Shown here: piece by piece, positions 16,621 through 25,812 of the stretch
Position numbering within the stretch: position 1 is the stretch's first letter
Layout of the letters: every line of letters starts with the position of its first letter
Assembly: GCA_044353905.1 (NCBI GenBank)
Contig: JBILBA010000001.1
Span: forward strand, 62,001 to 126,000
Direction: 5' to 3'
Source of the DNA: MWH-TA3 sp044353905
GTDB lineage: Bacteria > Actinomycetota > Actinomycetes > Actinomycetales > Microbacteriaceae
DNA length: 64,000 nt
Position numbers and translations under genes: made by a program
Notes under the pieces: model-generated
What the model was told of the DNA's origin: nothing
The model's input: the letters and a program-made list of their open reading frames with translations, nothing else
Databases searched by the model: none

Positions 16621-18042
16621 CTATTCCACATCCCATGGGCTTGAGAGCGTTCCGCGAATTGCGGTCGCGGCGGCGACAAGCGGTGAGACCAGGTGTGTCC
16701 GACCGCCAGCGCCCTGTCGTCCTTCGAAGTTTCGATTGGACGTCGACGCACATCGTTCGCCCGGCTGAAGCTTGTCGGGGTTCATCCCGAGGCACATCGA
16801 GCAGCCGGCGAATCGCCATTCCCCGCCAAATTCGGTCACAATCGTGTCGATTCCCTCGGCCTCGGCCTCGAGTCGCACACGTGCCGAACCGGGAACAACC
16901 ATGAGTTTGACGCCGTCGGCCAGCTTTTTGCCTTTGATGACGCTCGCGAATGCACGCAGGTCCTCGATCCGAGAATTCGTGCACGATCCCATGAACACCT
17001 GGTCGACGCGGATGTCCTTCATCGGAGTTCCCGCGGAGAGGTCCATGTATTCAAGAGCGCGTTCCGCGCTTTCACGTTCGTTGGGGTCGGCGATGTTCGC
17101 GGGGTTCGGAACCGATTCCGACAGCGCAACGCCCTGCCCCGGGTTCGTCCCCCAGGTCACAAACGGTTCGAGCAGGTCGCCGTCGAGAACAACCTCGGCG
17201 TCGAAAACGGCACCGTCATCAGTGGGAAGCGTCTTCCAGTAGGCGACCGCGGCATCCCAATCGTCGCCCTCCGGCGCGTGCGTGCGCCCCTTGAGGTATG
17301 CGAACGTTGTTTCGTCTGGGGCGACCATGCCGGCTCGTGCGCCCGCCTCGATCGACATGTTGCAGATCGTCATCCGACCTTCCATCGACAACTCCCGAAT
17401 CGCGCTGCCCCGGTACTCGAGGACATAACCCTGTCCGCCACCCGTGCCGATCTTTGCAATCACCGCAAGGATGATGTCCTTGGCCGTGACGCCGTCGCGA
17501 AGGTGACCGTTGACCGTGACGGCCATCGTCTTGAACGGGGTGAGGGGAAGAGTTTGTGTCGCCAGAACGTGCTCGACCTCGGATGTGCCGATTCCGAAGG
17601 CCATCGCACCGAACGCGCCGTGCGTCGAGGTGTGGCTGTCGCCACATACGACCGTGATCCCGGGCATTGTCAGCCCAAGCTGTGGGCCGACAACATGGAC
17701 AATTCCCTGTTCGATGTCGCCGAGCGAATGAAGGCGGATGCCGAACTCTTTCGCATTCGTTCGAAGCGCGTCGATCTGGGTTCGCGAAACCGGGTCAGCA
17801 ATCTGTGCCCCGATGTTGAGTGTCGGGGTGTTGTGGTCCTCGGTCGCGATCGTCAGGTCGGGCCGACGAACAGGCCGTCCGGCCTGTCGGAGACCGTCAA
17901 ACGCTTGCGGGCTTGTCACTTCGTGAACAAGGTGAAGGTCGATGTAAATGAGGTCGGGCTCGCCGTTTTCGCCCTTGACGACGAGATGGTCATCCCAGAC
18001 CTTCTCGGCAAGTGTCCGTGGACGGTTAGGCGCGGTGTTCAT
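16621..18042 (-). CDS. leuC: 3-isopropylmalate dehydratase large subunit
   Basis: Aconitase-family [4Fe-4S] enzyme of leucine synthesis. The 473-residue protein has the three cluster cysteines: one in the CGDSHTSTHGA region and two in the C-terminal FAGCSMCLGMN, plus the MGSCTNSR motif. It heads an operon leuC-leuD-murA-plsC-gpsA and onwards, as in other actinobacteria. TAAACT lies seven bases ahead of the ATG, close to the leaderless pattern. No T-box or leader peptide is seen upstream. Confidence 0.97.
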   Translation of the reverse strand: MNTAPNRPRTLAEKVWDDHLVVKGENGEPDLIYIDLHLVHEVTSPQAFDGLRQAGRPVRRPDLTIATEDHNTPTLNIGAQIADPVSRTQIDALRTNAKEFGIRLHSLGDIEQGIVHVVGPQLGLTMPGITVVCGDSHTSTHGAFGAMAFGIGTSEVEHVLATQTLPLTPFKTMAVTVNGHLRDGVTAKDIILAVIAKIGTGGGQGYVLEYRGSAIRELSMEGRMTICNMSIEAGARAGMVAPDETTFAYLKGRTHAPEGDDWDAAVAYWKTLPTDDGAVFDAEVVLDGDLLEPFVTWGTNPGQGVALSESVPNPANIADPNERESAERALEYMDLSAGTPMKDIRVDQVFMGSCTNSRIEDLRAFASVIKGKKLADGVKLMVVPGSARVRLEAEAEGIDTIVTEFGGEWRFAGCSMCLGMNPDKLQPGERCASTSNRNFEGRQGAGGRTHLVSPLVAAATAIRGTLSSPWDVE

Positions 18043-18049
18043 CGGAGCC

Positions 18050-18055
18050 AGTTTA
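18050..18055 (-). promoter_or_regulatory. Probable -10 element of leuC promoter
   Basis: TAAACT, seven bases before the leuC ATG. It would give a leaderless or one-base-leader transcript. Confidence 0.45.
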
Positions 18056-18070
18056 TCTGACTGCGAACCG

Positions 18071-19075
18071 TTATTTTGCGGACTCTTCGCGCTTCGTGCG
18101 CGCGAGACTCGCGAGCACCGCGACCGTCAGCGTGATGACGATCACGACGAGTGAGAGCCAGGTCGGAATCTCGGGAACTATCTCGACGTGCTTTCCGCCA
18201 TTGATGAACGGGAGTTCGTTGAGGTGAAGCGCGTGGTTGACGAGTTTGAAGCCGATGAACCCGAGAATGAAGGCGATTCCATGGCCGAGGTAGTGAAGAC
18301 GGTCGACCAGGTCACCCAGCAGGAAGTAGAGCTGGCGAAGTCCCATCAACGCGAGAATGTTGCAGGTAAACACGAGGAACGGGCTTGTCGTGATTCCAAA
18401 GATGGCCGGAATCGAGTCGAGGGCGAAGACCAGGTCAATCGCGCCGAGCGACACCAACACGAGGATCGCGGGGGTGAAGAACTTTTCGCCGTTGACCATC
18501 TTCCGCCAGCGTTCGGTCTCTCGCCATTCGGGGTGAACCTTCAGCACCTTTTTGAGCCATGCGATAACGAAATTGTCTTCACCGCTACCGTGCTCGTCCT
18601 TCTCGCGCATCTGCTGAATTCCGACGTACACGAGGTACGCGCCGAAGATGTAGAACAGCCACGAATAGCTCTCCAGCAGTGCGGCGCCCAGAACGATGAA
18701 GATGGCGCGGAAGACGAGCGCCAGGACGATGCCCATCATGAGCAGTTCCTGCTGCATTTTTTTCGGCACACGGAACTGGGCCATGATGATGAGGAACACG
18801 AAGACGTTATCCGCCGAAAGAGAATATTCGGTCAACCACCCGGCAAAGAATTGCAGTCCGAGTTCGGTTCCGTTCAAACCCTCACCATTGGCGACGAGAA
18901 TGATCAAGATTCCGAAAACGATGGCGAGCCCCACATAAAACGTGATCCACAGCGCGGATTCGCGAGTCGATGGGATGTGGGGACGCCTCACGACGAGGAA
19001 CAAATCGAAGAGAAGAATCGCCACCAGAACCGCATAAGACGTGATCTCGAACCAGAGTGGGAGGGCGTTATCCAT
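18071..19075 (-). CDS. TerC family integral membrane protein
   Basis: A 334-residue polytopic membrane protein of the TerC/Alx family, implicated in manganese efflux and tellurite tolerance. The family core is visible: EYSLSADNVFVFLIIMAQF and the later DLVFALDSIPAIFGIT, whose intramembrane acidic residues are thought to bind metal. About eight to nine membrane helices. No Mn-sensing yybP-ykoY riboswitch is present. Upstream there is only TAGAAT nine bases before the ATG, directly after the tRNA-Glu terminator, so the leader is very short. Confidence 0.92.
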   Translation of the reverse strand: MDNALPLWFEITSYAVLVAILLFDLFLVVRRPHIPSTRESALWITFYVGLAIVFGILIILVANGEGLNGTELGLQFFAGWLTEYSLSADNVFVFLIIMAQFRVPKKMQQELLMMGIVLALVFRAIFIVLGAALLESYSWLFYIFGAYLVYVGIQQMREKDEHGSGEDNFVIAWLKKVLKVHPEWRETERWRKMVNGEKFFTPAILVLVSLGAIDLVFALDSIPAIFGITTSPFLVFTCNILALMGLRQLYFLLGDLVDRLHYLGHGIAFILGFIGFKLVNHALHLNELPFINGGKHVEIVPEIPTWLSLVVIVITLTVAVLASLARTKREESAK

Positions 19076-19084
19076 AGTGCAAAA

Positions 19085-19090
19085 ATTCTA
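19085..19090 (-). promoter_or_regulatory. -10 element for terC (very short leader)
   Basis: TAGAAT on the minus strand, nine bases before the terC ATG at 19075. Transcription would begin two or three bases from the start codon. Confidence 0.5.
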
Positions 19091-19125
19091 TCAGCGCCGT
19101 TCGGATTGCTCGCCACGGGATGCAC

Positions 19126-19153
19126 AAAACCCCCGACGGCGAACCGTCGAGGG
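19126..19153 (-). terminator. Intrinsic terminator after tRNA-Glu
   Basis: On the minus strand CCCTCGACGG, a TTCG tetraloop, CCGTCGGGGG and then TTTTG: a 10-bp stem with a U-run placed eight bases after the tRNA 3' end. Confidence 0.85.
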
Positions 19154-19160
19154 CGAGTTG

Positions 19161-19233
19161 TGACCCCAGCGGGATTCGAACCCGCGTTACCGCCGTGAGA
19201 GGGCAGCGTACTAGGCCGCTATACGATGGGGCC
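19161..19233 (-). tRNA. tRNA-Glu (anticodon CTC)
   Basis: 73 bases with acceptor GGCCCCA pairing to TGGGGTC, anticodon loop CTCTCAC (anticodon CTC) on stem CTGCC/GGCGG, and T-arm GCGGGTTCGAATCCCGC. CCA is not encoded. Close to gltX and followed by its own terminator. Confidence 0.96.
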
Positions 19234-19288
19234 GAACACAACTGGACAAGTATCGCACAGGCGGGGAACCGCGCGCAAACCGGTGCGC

Positions 19289-20206
19289 CTAGGGGCGGGT
19301 GTCGAGCACGGGCAGCGCCCGCGGTGCGACCTCGACGTCCATCGGAAGCGGCGCGATGCGCTCGCCGTCGCTGTAGCCAACGAGGTTAGACGACTCGAGC
19401 CGAAACTTCTTCCCTTGGCGAATGACGACGCGGGGGTCGGTGACGTGTGTCCCCTTGAACACCCTCGGGTAAATCCGAATGAAATCGAGGCGGGACAGTG
19501 GCCTCACCATCATCATGTCGAGCAGCCCGTCGTCGGCCTTGGCCTCGGGGCAAATCTTCATCCCACCGCCGTACTGGCTGTTGTTCGCGATAGTCGTGAG
19601 GATGGCCTGTTCGGTCGTCTGTTTTCCGTCGATCGTGACGGTGTAGTGGATCGGTTTCAACTTGGCCAGTTCGATGAGCATGGCGACCGTGTAGCGCGAC
19701 GGCCCCTTGGGGAAAGCGAGGTGGTTGACGGTTTCGTTGACGAGCGCGTCGAATCCGGCCGACATCGTCGAACAGAACCAGCGTTCGCCGCCCTTCCACG
19801 ACATTCGCCCGGCATCGATTCGCCACACGGGCTTGTCAAGCGACGCGATCAACCGTGCGATTGCGTCGTCGATGTCGCCGATGGGCATCCCCAGGATTCC
19901 TTCGGCGGTATCGTTTCCGGTCCCGCTCGGCAAAATCCCCAGTGGAGTGTCGGTGTTCACGCACACGTTCGTCCCGAGCTGGGCGGTGCCGTCTCCTCCG
20001 ACAACGATGAGGGCGTCAACGCCCCCGGTGACAGCGGAACGTGCCATCGACTCGAGATGCTCATACGAATCGGTCGACAATTCCGCGACTTGGCGGCCCG
20101 TTGCGCGCAGCGCCTCGACTAATCGGTGTCCGTAATCGCGGTGTGCACCCTGCGCGGCACTCGGGTTGACGGCTACGGCAATGTGCTGGCGGGACAACGT
20201 TGTCAT
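19289..20206 (-). CDS. Diacylglycerol kinase family lipid kinase
   Basis: A 305-residue member of the DagK/YegS/BmrU family that phosphorylates diacylglycerol or a related lipid. The nucleotide motif VVGGDGTAQ has GGDGT at residues 70-74, with PSGTGNDTAEG following and a substrate loop FDALVNETVNH. The ATG at 20206 (MTTLSRQHIAVAVNPSA) is preferred over one six codons upstream because TACTGT lies exactly six bases before it. It sits between two tRNA genes. Confidence 0.9.
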   Translation of the reverse strand: MTTLSRQHIAVAVNPSAAQGAHRDYGHRLVEALRATGRQVAELSTDSYEHLESMARSAVTGGVDALIVVGGDGTAQLGTNVCVNTDTPLGILPSGTGNDTAEGILGMPIGDIDDAIARLIASLDKPVWRIDAGRMSWKGGERWFCSTMSAGFDALVNETVNHLAFPKGPSRYTVAMLIELAKLKPIHYTVTIDGKQTTEQAILTTIANNSQYGGGMKICPEAKADDGLLDMMMVRPLSRLDFIRIYPRVFKGTHVTDPRVVIRQGKKFRLESSNLVGYSDGERIAPLPMDVEVAPRALPVLDTRP

Positions 20207-20212
20207 TCGCAA

Positions 20213-20218
20213 ACAGTA
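20213..20218 (-). promoter_or_regulatory. -10 element of leaderless lipid kinase promoter
   Basis: TACTGT, then TTGCGA, then ATG at 20206. Confidence 0.6.
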
Positions 20219-20251
20219 GCGCAAACGCCCGATAATTCGAGCAATTTAGTG

Positions 20252-20323
20252 CTGGGGTGCCTGGACTCGAACCAAGAACAAAGGTACCAGAAACCTCCGT
20301 GTTGCCAATTACACCACACCCCA
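20252..20323 (-). tRNA. tRNA-Gln (anticodon CTG)
   Basis: 72 bases, acceptor TGGGGTG/CACCCCA, anticodon loop TTCTGGT (CTG) on stem GAGGT/ACCTT, T-loop TTCGAGT. CCA is not encoded. It lies 64 bases downstream of gltX. Confidence 0.95.
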
Positions 20324-20387
20324 CAGGCGACAGAGCCGCTCGGCGTTAGCCTACCAAACGGCACCGACCGCACGAAATCGTTCGTGA

Positions 20388-21884
20388 TTACAGCGAACCG
20401 CGCAACGCGGCAATGCGGGAGAGGCTGGATTCGCGCCCCAGGATCTCCATCGATTCAAAGAGTGGCGGGCTGATTCGACGGCCAGAGATGGCGGTTCGCA
20501 CCGAGCCAAACGCGCTTCGCGGTTTCAATTCGAGTCCCTCAATCAGGCTGGTGCGAAGAGTCACTTCGATGGTGGTCGTCGACCAATCGACGAGTTCCGA
20601 AAGTGCCTTGTGCGCAGCGTCGAGGATTCGGGCGGCATCCGCATCGAGTGTCCCCCGCGCGTCGTCGGTCACGGTGAGGTCCGTGTCTTCGGTGAAGAGG
20701 AATCGAATCATTTCGGGGATTTCGCCCATCAACTGGGTTCGTTCCTGGATGTGCGGCGCGATTTCGGTGAGTCGAGCACGCTGGTGGCTCGTCGGGTTGG
20801 CATCAACCAACTCGGCGGCGTGAAGGTACGGCAGTGTCCGGTCAATGAAATCATCGCGAGACAACAATCGAATGTGATCACCGTTGATCGACTCAGCCTT
20901 CTTCAGGTCAAATCGAGCTGGGTTGGGATTGACGTCGGCAACATCGAAGGCGGCAATCATCTCGTCGACGGTGAAGATGTCGCGATCCGCCGCAATCGAC
21001 CATCCCAACAACGACAGGTAGTTCAACAACCCCTCGCGAATGAACCCGCGGTCGCGGTGGTGGAACAGATTCGATTCGGGGTCGCGCTTGGACAACTTCT
21101 TGTTGCCCTCGCCCATCACGTACGGCAAGTGCCCGAATCGCGGAACGAAGGTCGTCACGCCCACCTCGATCAGCGCGTGGTACAGCGCGATCTGGCGGGG
21201 TGTGGAGGACAACAGGTCCTCGCCGCGCAGAACGTGAGTAACGCCCATCAGCGCATCGTCGACCGGGTTCACGAAGGTGTACAGCGGTGCTCCGTTGGGT
21301 CGCACGACGACGAAGTCTGTCGTTGTCCCGACGGGGAACGTGATGGGTCCCCGAACCAGGTCGTCGAATCCAAGGTCTTCGTTCGGAACGCGAAGCCGCA
21401 GCGCAGGCTGGCGACCCTCGGCGCGGAACGCCTCGCGTTCGTCGGCGGTCAGGTCGCGTTCGAAGTTGTCATAGCCCATCTTGGGGTCACGGCCGGCGGC
21501 AACATTGCGCGCTTCCATTTCCTCAGGAGTCACGAACGATTCGTACAGGTGTCCGGAAGTGAGAAGTGTCTGAATGATGTCCTGGTAGATCGCCGTGCGC
21601 TGTGACTGACGGTAGGGCTCGTGGGGTCCGCCCTTGACGACTCCTTCGTCCCAATCAAGTCCGAGCCAGCTCAGGGCATCAAGAAGTTGCTCGTACGATT
21701 CTTCCGAGTCGCGTTCGGCGTCGGTGTCCTCGATGCGAAAAATGAACGTCCCGCCGACGTGACGCGCGTAGGCCCAGTTGAACAAGCAGGTTCGAATCAG
21801 GCCGACGTGCGGCGTACCCGTCGGCGATGGGCAGAAACGAACGCGGATGTCGGGTCCGGTTGCGGTCGAGAACGGAGTCTTCAT
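20388..21884 (-). CDS. gltX: Glutamate-tRNA ligase
   Basis: Charges tRNA-Glu (and, where Gln-amidation is used, tRNA-Gln). The 498-residue class I synthetase has PSPTGTPHVG as the HIGH-type motif and KLSKRD as the KMSKS-type motif. Genes for tRNA-Gln and tRNA-Glu follow downstream. TAGACT lies nine bases before the ATG with GGAGAT between, so the leader is very short; that hexamer overlaps the stop codon of the MFS gene. Confidence 0.97.
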   Translation of the reverse strand: MKTPFSTATGPDIRVRFCPSPTGTPHVGLIRTCLFNWAYARHVGGTFIFRIEDTDAERDSEESYEQLLDALSWLGLDWDEGVVKGGPHEPYRQSQRTAIYQDIIQTLLTSGHLYESFVTPEEMEARNVAAGRDPKMGYDNFERDLTADEREAFRAEGRQPALRLRVPNEDLGFDDLVRGPITFPVGTTTDFVVVRPNGAPLYTFVNPVDDALMGVTHVLRGEDLLSSTPRQIALYHALIEVGVTTFVPRFGHLPYVMGEGNKKLSKRDPESNLFHHRDRGFIREGLLNYLSLLGWSIAADRDIFTVDEMIAAFDVADVNPNPARFDLKKAESINGDHIRLLSRDDFIDRTLPYLHAAELVDANPTSHQRARLTEIAPHIQERTQLMGEIPEMIRFLFTEDTDLTVTDDARGTLDADAARILDAAHKALSELVDWSTTTIEVTLRTSLIEGLELKPRSAFGSVRTAISGRRISPPLFESMEILGRESSLSRIAALRGSL

Positions 21885-21893
21885 ATCTCCGTC

Positions 21894-21899
21894 AGTCTA
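21894..21899 (-). promoter_or_regulatory. -10 element for gltX embedded in the upstream stop codon
   Basis: TAGACT, nine bases before the gltX ATG; its first three bases are the TAG stop of the MFS gene. Confidence 0.4.
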
Positions 21900-23090
21900 T
21901 TCCGCGGTTTCTCGCGTTCGCAGTACGACGATGAGCCCGATTAGCGCGGCCGCGGCACCAACAAAGGCGAAGGACGCGACGGACAACCCGGGATACCCGA
22001 GCAGCATCACAGCCGGACCGGCGAGCAATCCCGCCAACGCTCCCGAGGCGCTCATCACCGCGTCGCTGCGACCTTGTGTGCGCAGTCGCTTAGGGCCTTG
22101 TGACAATTCACCGATGAGTGCCGAGCCCGCCACGGTATTGGCACTCCACCCGAGCCCCAACAGAATGAGCCCGATGGTTACCGCCGTGTGGTCCATCGCC
22201 ATGAACGCGGTCATCGCCAAACTGATGGCCAACACAACCTGCCCAAGGATAATGACCGGGATACGACCGATCTTGTCGCTGAGGATTCCAAATACAGGCG
22301 ACAGCGCATACATACCCGCGACGTGCAGTGAGATCACGAAACTGGATTCAGCGACGCTTGCGCCACCGTGAACTAGATGGACTGGCGTCATCGCCATAAC
22401 AGCGACCATAGTTGCGTGGCCCAAACCGATGACCGCGATTGCCAGGGGAACTGCTCGAGACAGACGTGCAGCGGAGTTGATGGCGTTCGAGGTAACGGTC
22501 ACCGTCGGGACGTTGGGACCGATTCCCCACCAATAGGTAGCGGCAGCGGCAATCTGCGCAGCGACCGTGAACACGAACGGTCCAGTGAGTTCGGGAAGCC
22601 CCCAGGCATCGCCCAACAGGATTCCCAGCCCGTTGAGGTTGGGACCGACAATTGCGCCGACGGTGGTCGCCCATACAACGAGCGATAGGTCGCGGCCGCG
22701 GTTTTCGGGGGCCGAGAAATCAGTGACCGCGAATCGAGCCTGCAGATTGACAGCCCCGCCCACCCCCAGACCCAGTAGCCCAAGTAAAACGAGCGGAAGC
22801 GACATGAGCCCACCGGCTAGGACAATCAGAGTTGCGCCGGCGATGGCAATCGCCGCACCCAACGTCAACGCGAGACGTCGACCTCGTTGCATTGCGATTC
22901 GCGCCAGTGGAATCGCCGCAATTGCTGATCCGAGGGTTGACATGGTCGCCGCGAGCCCGGCTGCAGATTCACCGCCAGCAACGTGCGCTGCTAAAAGCGA
23001 ACCGACCGAAACAGCCGACCCGAGTCCGATTCCAGCAAACACTTGACCCGCGATGAGCGAGCGGCGCACCCTGCCGACGTTCGTGTCCAC
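21897..23090 (-). CDS. MFS transporter
   Basis: A 397-residue major facilitator with about 12 hydrophobic segments and an RxGRR-type loop between helices 2 and 3 (RIAMQRGRRLAL). The second half has the equivalent ILSDKIGRIPV. The family suggests drug or metabolite efflux; the substrate cannot be told. The GTG start shares its first base with the TAG stop of the FAH gene (TAGTG), so the two are translationally coupled. The order FAH-MFS-gltX suggests one transcription unit. Confidence 0.85.
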   Translation of the reverse strand: MDTNVGRVRRSLIAGQVFAGIGLGSAVSVGSLLAAHVAGGESAAGLAATMSTLGSAIAAIPLARIAMQRGRRLALTLGAAIAIAGATLIVLAGGLMSLPLVLLGLLGLGVGGAVNLQARFAVTDFSAPENRGRDLSLVVWATTVGAIVGPNLNGLGILLGDAWGLPELTGPFVFTVAAQIAAAATYWWGIGPNVPTVTVTSNAINSAARLSRAVPLAIAVIGLGHATMVAVMAMTPVHLVHGGASVAESSFVISLHVAGMYALSPVFGILSDKIGRIPVIILGQVVLAISLAMTAFMAMDHTAVTIGLILLGLGWSANTVAGSALIGELSQGPKRLRTQGRSDAVMSASGALAGLLAGPAVMLLGYPGLSVASFAFVGAAAALIGLIVVLRTRETAE

Positions 23091-23869
23091 TACGAGATTC
23101 GGTCGTCGCGGTTTTTGGCCGGGTTCGACAGGGTGCCGATGCCCTCAATCGTGATGTCAACCGTCTGGCCATCGAGGAACCCGCCGAGTCCCGCTGGCGT
23201 TCCCGTACAGATGATGTCTCCGGGGAACAGGGTGAACGCATTCGACACGAACGCAATGATCTCGGGAACCTTGTGGGTCATGTCCCCAGTGAAGCCGTGT
23301 CGGCGGACCTCGCCGTCGACACGAGTCGTGATCTCGTTGTGCGCGAACGGGTCGAATTCGGTCTCGATCCACGGACCGACGGGACAGAACGTATCGAATC
23401 CCTTGGCGCGCGCCCACTGACCGTCAGCGAACATGACGTCTCGAGCCGACACGTCGTTGGCGATTGTGTAGCCGAACACGTAGTCCGCCCAGTTCTTTTC
23501 GGGGACACGGTGCGCAAGAGCCCCGATGACGACCGCGAGTTCGCCCTCGTGAACGATTCGTCCCTCGACGGGGGGAAGGATGATGTTCTCGCCGGGTCCA
23601 ATGACCGTGGTCGGTGGCTTGAGGAAAACAAGGGGTGTGGGCGGGCCATCATGGTGCATTTCGGCCGCGTGCTCTGCGAAATTCATGCCGACACAAATCA
23701 CTTTGGAGGGAACAACCGGTGCTATCGGTGTGATGTCGGCCAGTGAAACCGTGACGTCCGTCGACGTGATTCCATCGTGAATCGGGTCACCCTCGAGAAG
23801 AGTGACGACGTTCCCGTCAATCACCCCGTAACGGGGTTCCCCATCATGCCTAAACCTCACAACCTTCAC
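23090..23869 (-). CDS. Fumarylacetoacetate hydrolase family protein
   Basis: A 259-residue FAH-fold enzyme, the family that cleaves carbon-carbon bonds in acylpyruvates and related diketo acids. Conserved pieces: GMNFAEHAAEM, FLKPPTTVIGPGE, metal ligands in VHEGELAVVIG and NDVSARD, and TGTPAGLGG. It lies upstream of gltX as in many actinobacteria. GTG start at 23869, with TAGGCT six bases upstream. The natural substrate is not evident from the context. Confidence 0.88.
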   Translation of the reverse strand: MKVVRFRHDGEPRYGVIDGNVVTLLEGDPIHDGITSTDVTVSLADITPIAPVVPSKVICVGMNFAEHAAEMHHDGPPTPLVFLKPPTTVIGPGENIILPPVEGRIVHEGELAVVIGALAHRVPEKNWADYVFGYTIANDVSARDVMFADGQWARAKGFDTFCPVGPWIETEFDPFAHNEITTRVDGEVRRHGFTGDMTHKVPEIIAFVSNAFTLFPGDIICTGTPAGLGGFLDGQTVDITIEGIGTLSNPAKNRDDRIS

Positions 23870-23875
23870 AGGTTC

Positions 23876-23881
23876 AGCCTA
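23876..23881 (-). promoter_or_regulatory. -10 element of leaderless FAH-MFS promoter
   Basis: TAGGCT, then GAACCT, then GTG at 23869. Confidence 0.65.
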
Positions 23882-23893
23882 TCCGTGTCGCGT

Positions 23894-25801
23894 CTATTCG
23901 TTCTGGCGCTTGAGGCGTGACGCAGCGCGGGCACGCAGGTTTTGCTCGAGTTCGACCTTGCGAATACGAACCTTTGCGGGCGTCACCTCGACACACTCGT
24001 CTTCGCGCGCAAACTCGAGGCACTCCTCGAGCGTCATGTCACGCGGCGGAGTCATCTTCTCGAGAATTTCCGAGGTCGACGATCGAATGTTGTTGAGTTG
24101 CTTTTCTTTCGTCACGTTGACGTCCATGTCGTCGGCTCGAGAGTTCTCTCCGACAACCATGCCCTCGTAGACCTCATCACCGGGCTGAACAAAGAACGCC
24201 ATGCGTTCTTGCAACGCCATCATGGCGAACGGTGTCGCAACACCTTGACGGTCGGACACGATGGACCCGTTCTGACGTGTGATGATCTGCCCGGCCCACG
24301 GACCGTATCCGTGCGCGATCGCGTTGGCGATACCGGTACCGCGGGAAATAGTGAGGAACTCGGTGCGGAAACCGATGAGTCCGCGCGACGGAACGATGAA
24401 CTCCATGCGGACCCACCCGGTTCCGTGATTCGTCATGCCCTCCATGCGGCCCTTCCGAGCGGCGAGGAGTTGCGTGATCGCACCGAGGTACTCCTCGGGG
24501 GCGTCCACGGTGAGGTGCTCGAACGGCTCGTGTGTCGCGCCGTTGACCTTCTTGGTCACAACCTGCGGCTTTCCGACGGTGAGTTCGAACCCTTCGCGTC
24601 GCATGTTCTCGACGAGAATCGCCAATGCGAGTTCACCTCGGCCCTGAATCTCCCATGCGTCGGGGCGACCGATGTCGACGAGTCGAACCGAGACGTTACC
24701 GATCAATTCTCGGTCGAGGCGGTCCTTCACCATTCGTCCCGTGAGCTTGTGGCCCTTGACCTTGCCGACGAGCGGCGAGGTGTTGGTTCCGATGGTCATC
24801 GAAATCGCGGGTTCGTCGACCGTAATGACGGGAAGGGCCCGCGGGTCGTTCATGTCGGCGATGGTCTCGCCAATAGTGATGTTCTCGAAACCGGCAACAG
24901 CCACAATGTCCCCGGCCGAAGCCGATTCGGTGGGAACGCGCTCGAGAGCCTTCGTCGTGAGCAACTCGGTGATACGGACGTTTTCGACAGTTCCGTCGTG
25001 CTTCATCCACGCGACGGTCTGGCCCTTCTTGAGCTCACCGTGGAAAATGCGGAGAAGCGCGATACGCCCGAGGAACGGCGACGCGTCGAGGTTGGTGACG
25101 TGAGCCTGCAACGGGTGGTCGGTGTCGTAGGTCGGCGCCGGGATGTGCTTGAGGATTGCATCGAACAACGGCTCGAGGTCCTCGTTGTCGGGCAGAGAAC
25201 CGTCCGCCGGGCGGTTCCACGAAGCGGCGCCGTTACGACCTGATGCGTAAACGATGGGGAGGTCGAGGATGCCGTCAAGATCGAGGTCCGGAATATCGTC
25301 GTGAAGGTCCGAAGCGAGACCGAGCAGAAGGTCTTGTGACTCGTGAACGACCTCGTCGATCCGCGCGTCGGGGCGGTCGGTCTTGTTCACGAGAAGGATG
25401 ACGGGGAGTTTCGCCTCGAGCGCCTTACGCAAAACGAAACGTGTCTGGGGAAGCGGGCCTTCGCTCGCGTCGACGAGAAGGACGACGCCGTCGACCATCG
25501 ACAGTCCGCGTTCGACCTCGCCACCGAAGTCGGCGTGGCCCGGAGTGTCAATCACGTTGATCGTGATGGGACCGTTCGTCGCGTGCTTTCCGGAATACGA
25601 CACCGCGGTGTTCTTCGCGAGAATCGTAATTCCCTTTTCGCGCTCGAGGTCGTTCGAGTCCATGACGCGGTCTTCGACCGAACCGTGCGCCGCGAACGAG
25701 CCGGTCTGTCGAAGCATTGCGTCGACAAGAGTGGTCTTGCCGTGGTCAACGTGAGCGACGATCGCCACATTTCGAAGATCGTTGCGTGTGGCGATTGCCA
25801 T
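23894..25801 (-). CDS. typA: Ribosome-associated GTPase TypA/BipA
   Basis: Translational GTPase acting in ribosome assembly and stress adaptation. The 635-residue protein has G1 AHVDHGKTT (16-24), DTPGHADFGGEVERG as G3, NKTDRPDAR as G4, and the TypA-specific C-terminal region (VVGENSRADDMDVNV). Length is as expected. The ATG at 25801 has an AAAGGA site upstream. It starts 11 bases after the ABC ATPase stop, so it may be co-transcribed with the peptide importer. Confidence 0.96.
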   Translation of the reverse strand: MAIATRNDLRNVAIVAHVDHGKTTLVDAMLRQTGSFAAHGSVEDRVMDSNDLEREKGITILAKNTAVSYSGKHATNGPITINVIDTPGHADFGGEVERGLSMVDGVVLLVDASEGPLPQTRFVLRKALEAKLPVILLVNKTDRPDARIDEVVHESQDLLLGLASDLHDDIPDLDLDGILDLPIVYASGRNGAASWNRPADGSLPDNEDLEPLFDAILKHIPAPTYDTDHPLQAHVTNLDASPFLGRIALLRIFHGELKKGQTVAWMKHDGTVENVRITELLTTKALERVPTESASAGDIVAVAGFENITIGETIADMNDPRALPVITVDEPAISMTIGTNTSPLVGKVKGHKLTGRMVKDRLDRELIGNVSVRLVDIGRPDAWEIQGRGELALAILVENMRREGFELTVGKPQVVTKKVNGATHEPFEHLTVDAPEEYLGAITQLLAARKGRMEGMTNHGTGWVRMEFIVPSRGLIGFRTEFLTISRGTGIANAIAHGYGPWAGQIITRQNGSIVSDRQGVATPFAMMALQERMAFFVQPGDEVYEGMVVGENSRADDMDVNVTKEKQLNNIRSSTSEILEKMTPPRDMTLEECLEFAREDECVEVTPAKVRIRKVELEQNLRARAASRLKRQNE

Positions 25802-25812
25802 GATGAAATCCT

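Noticed and set aside
16637..16984. Long N-terminal extension of leuD inside leuC
   Set aside because: It lies wholly in the leuC coding sequence in another frame; LeuD proteins begin with the I-x-G-x-VPLRR segment found just after the GTG at 16618.
19076..19125. Manganese-sensing riboswitch before terC
   Set aside because: Only 50 bases separate terC from the tRNA-Glu terminator, and no yybP-ykoY motifs are present.
23942..25243. 433-codon plus-strand frame opposite typA
   Set aside because: Shadow of a GC-rich coding gene; composition is charged and low in hydrophobic residues, with no family features. The same applies to long opposite-strand frames at 31189-32331, 18188-19198, 34674-36011, 4828-5943 and 26185-27087.
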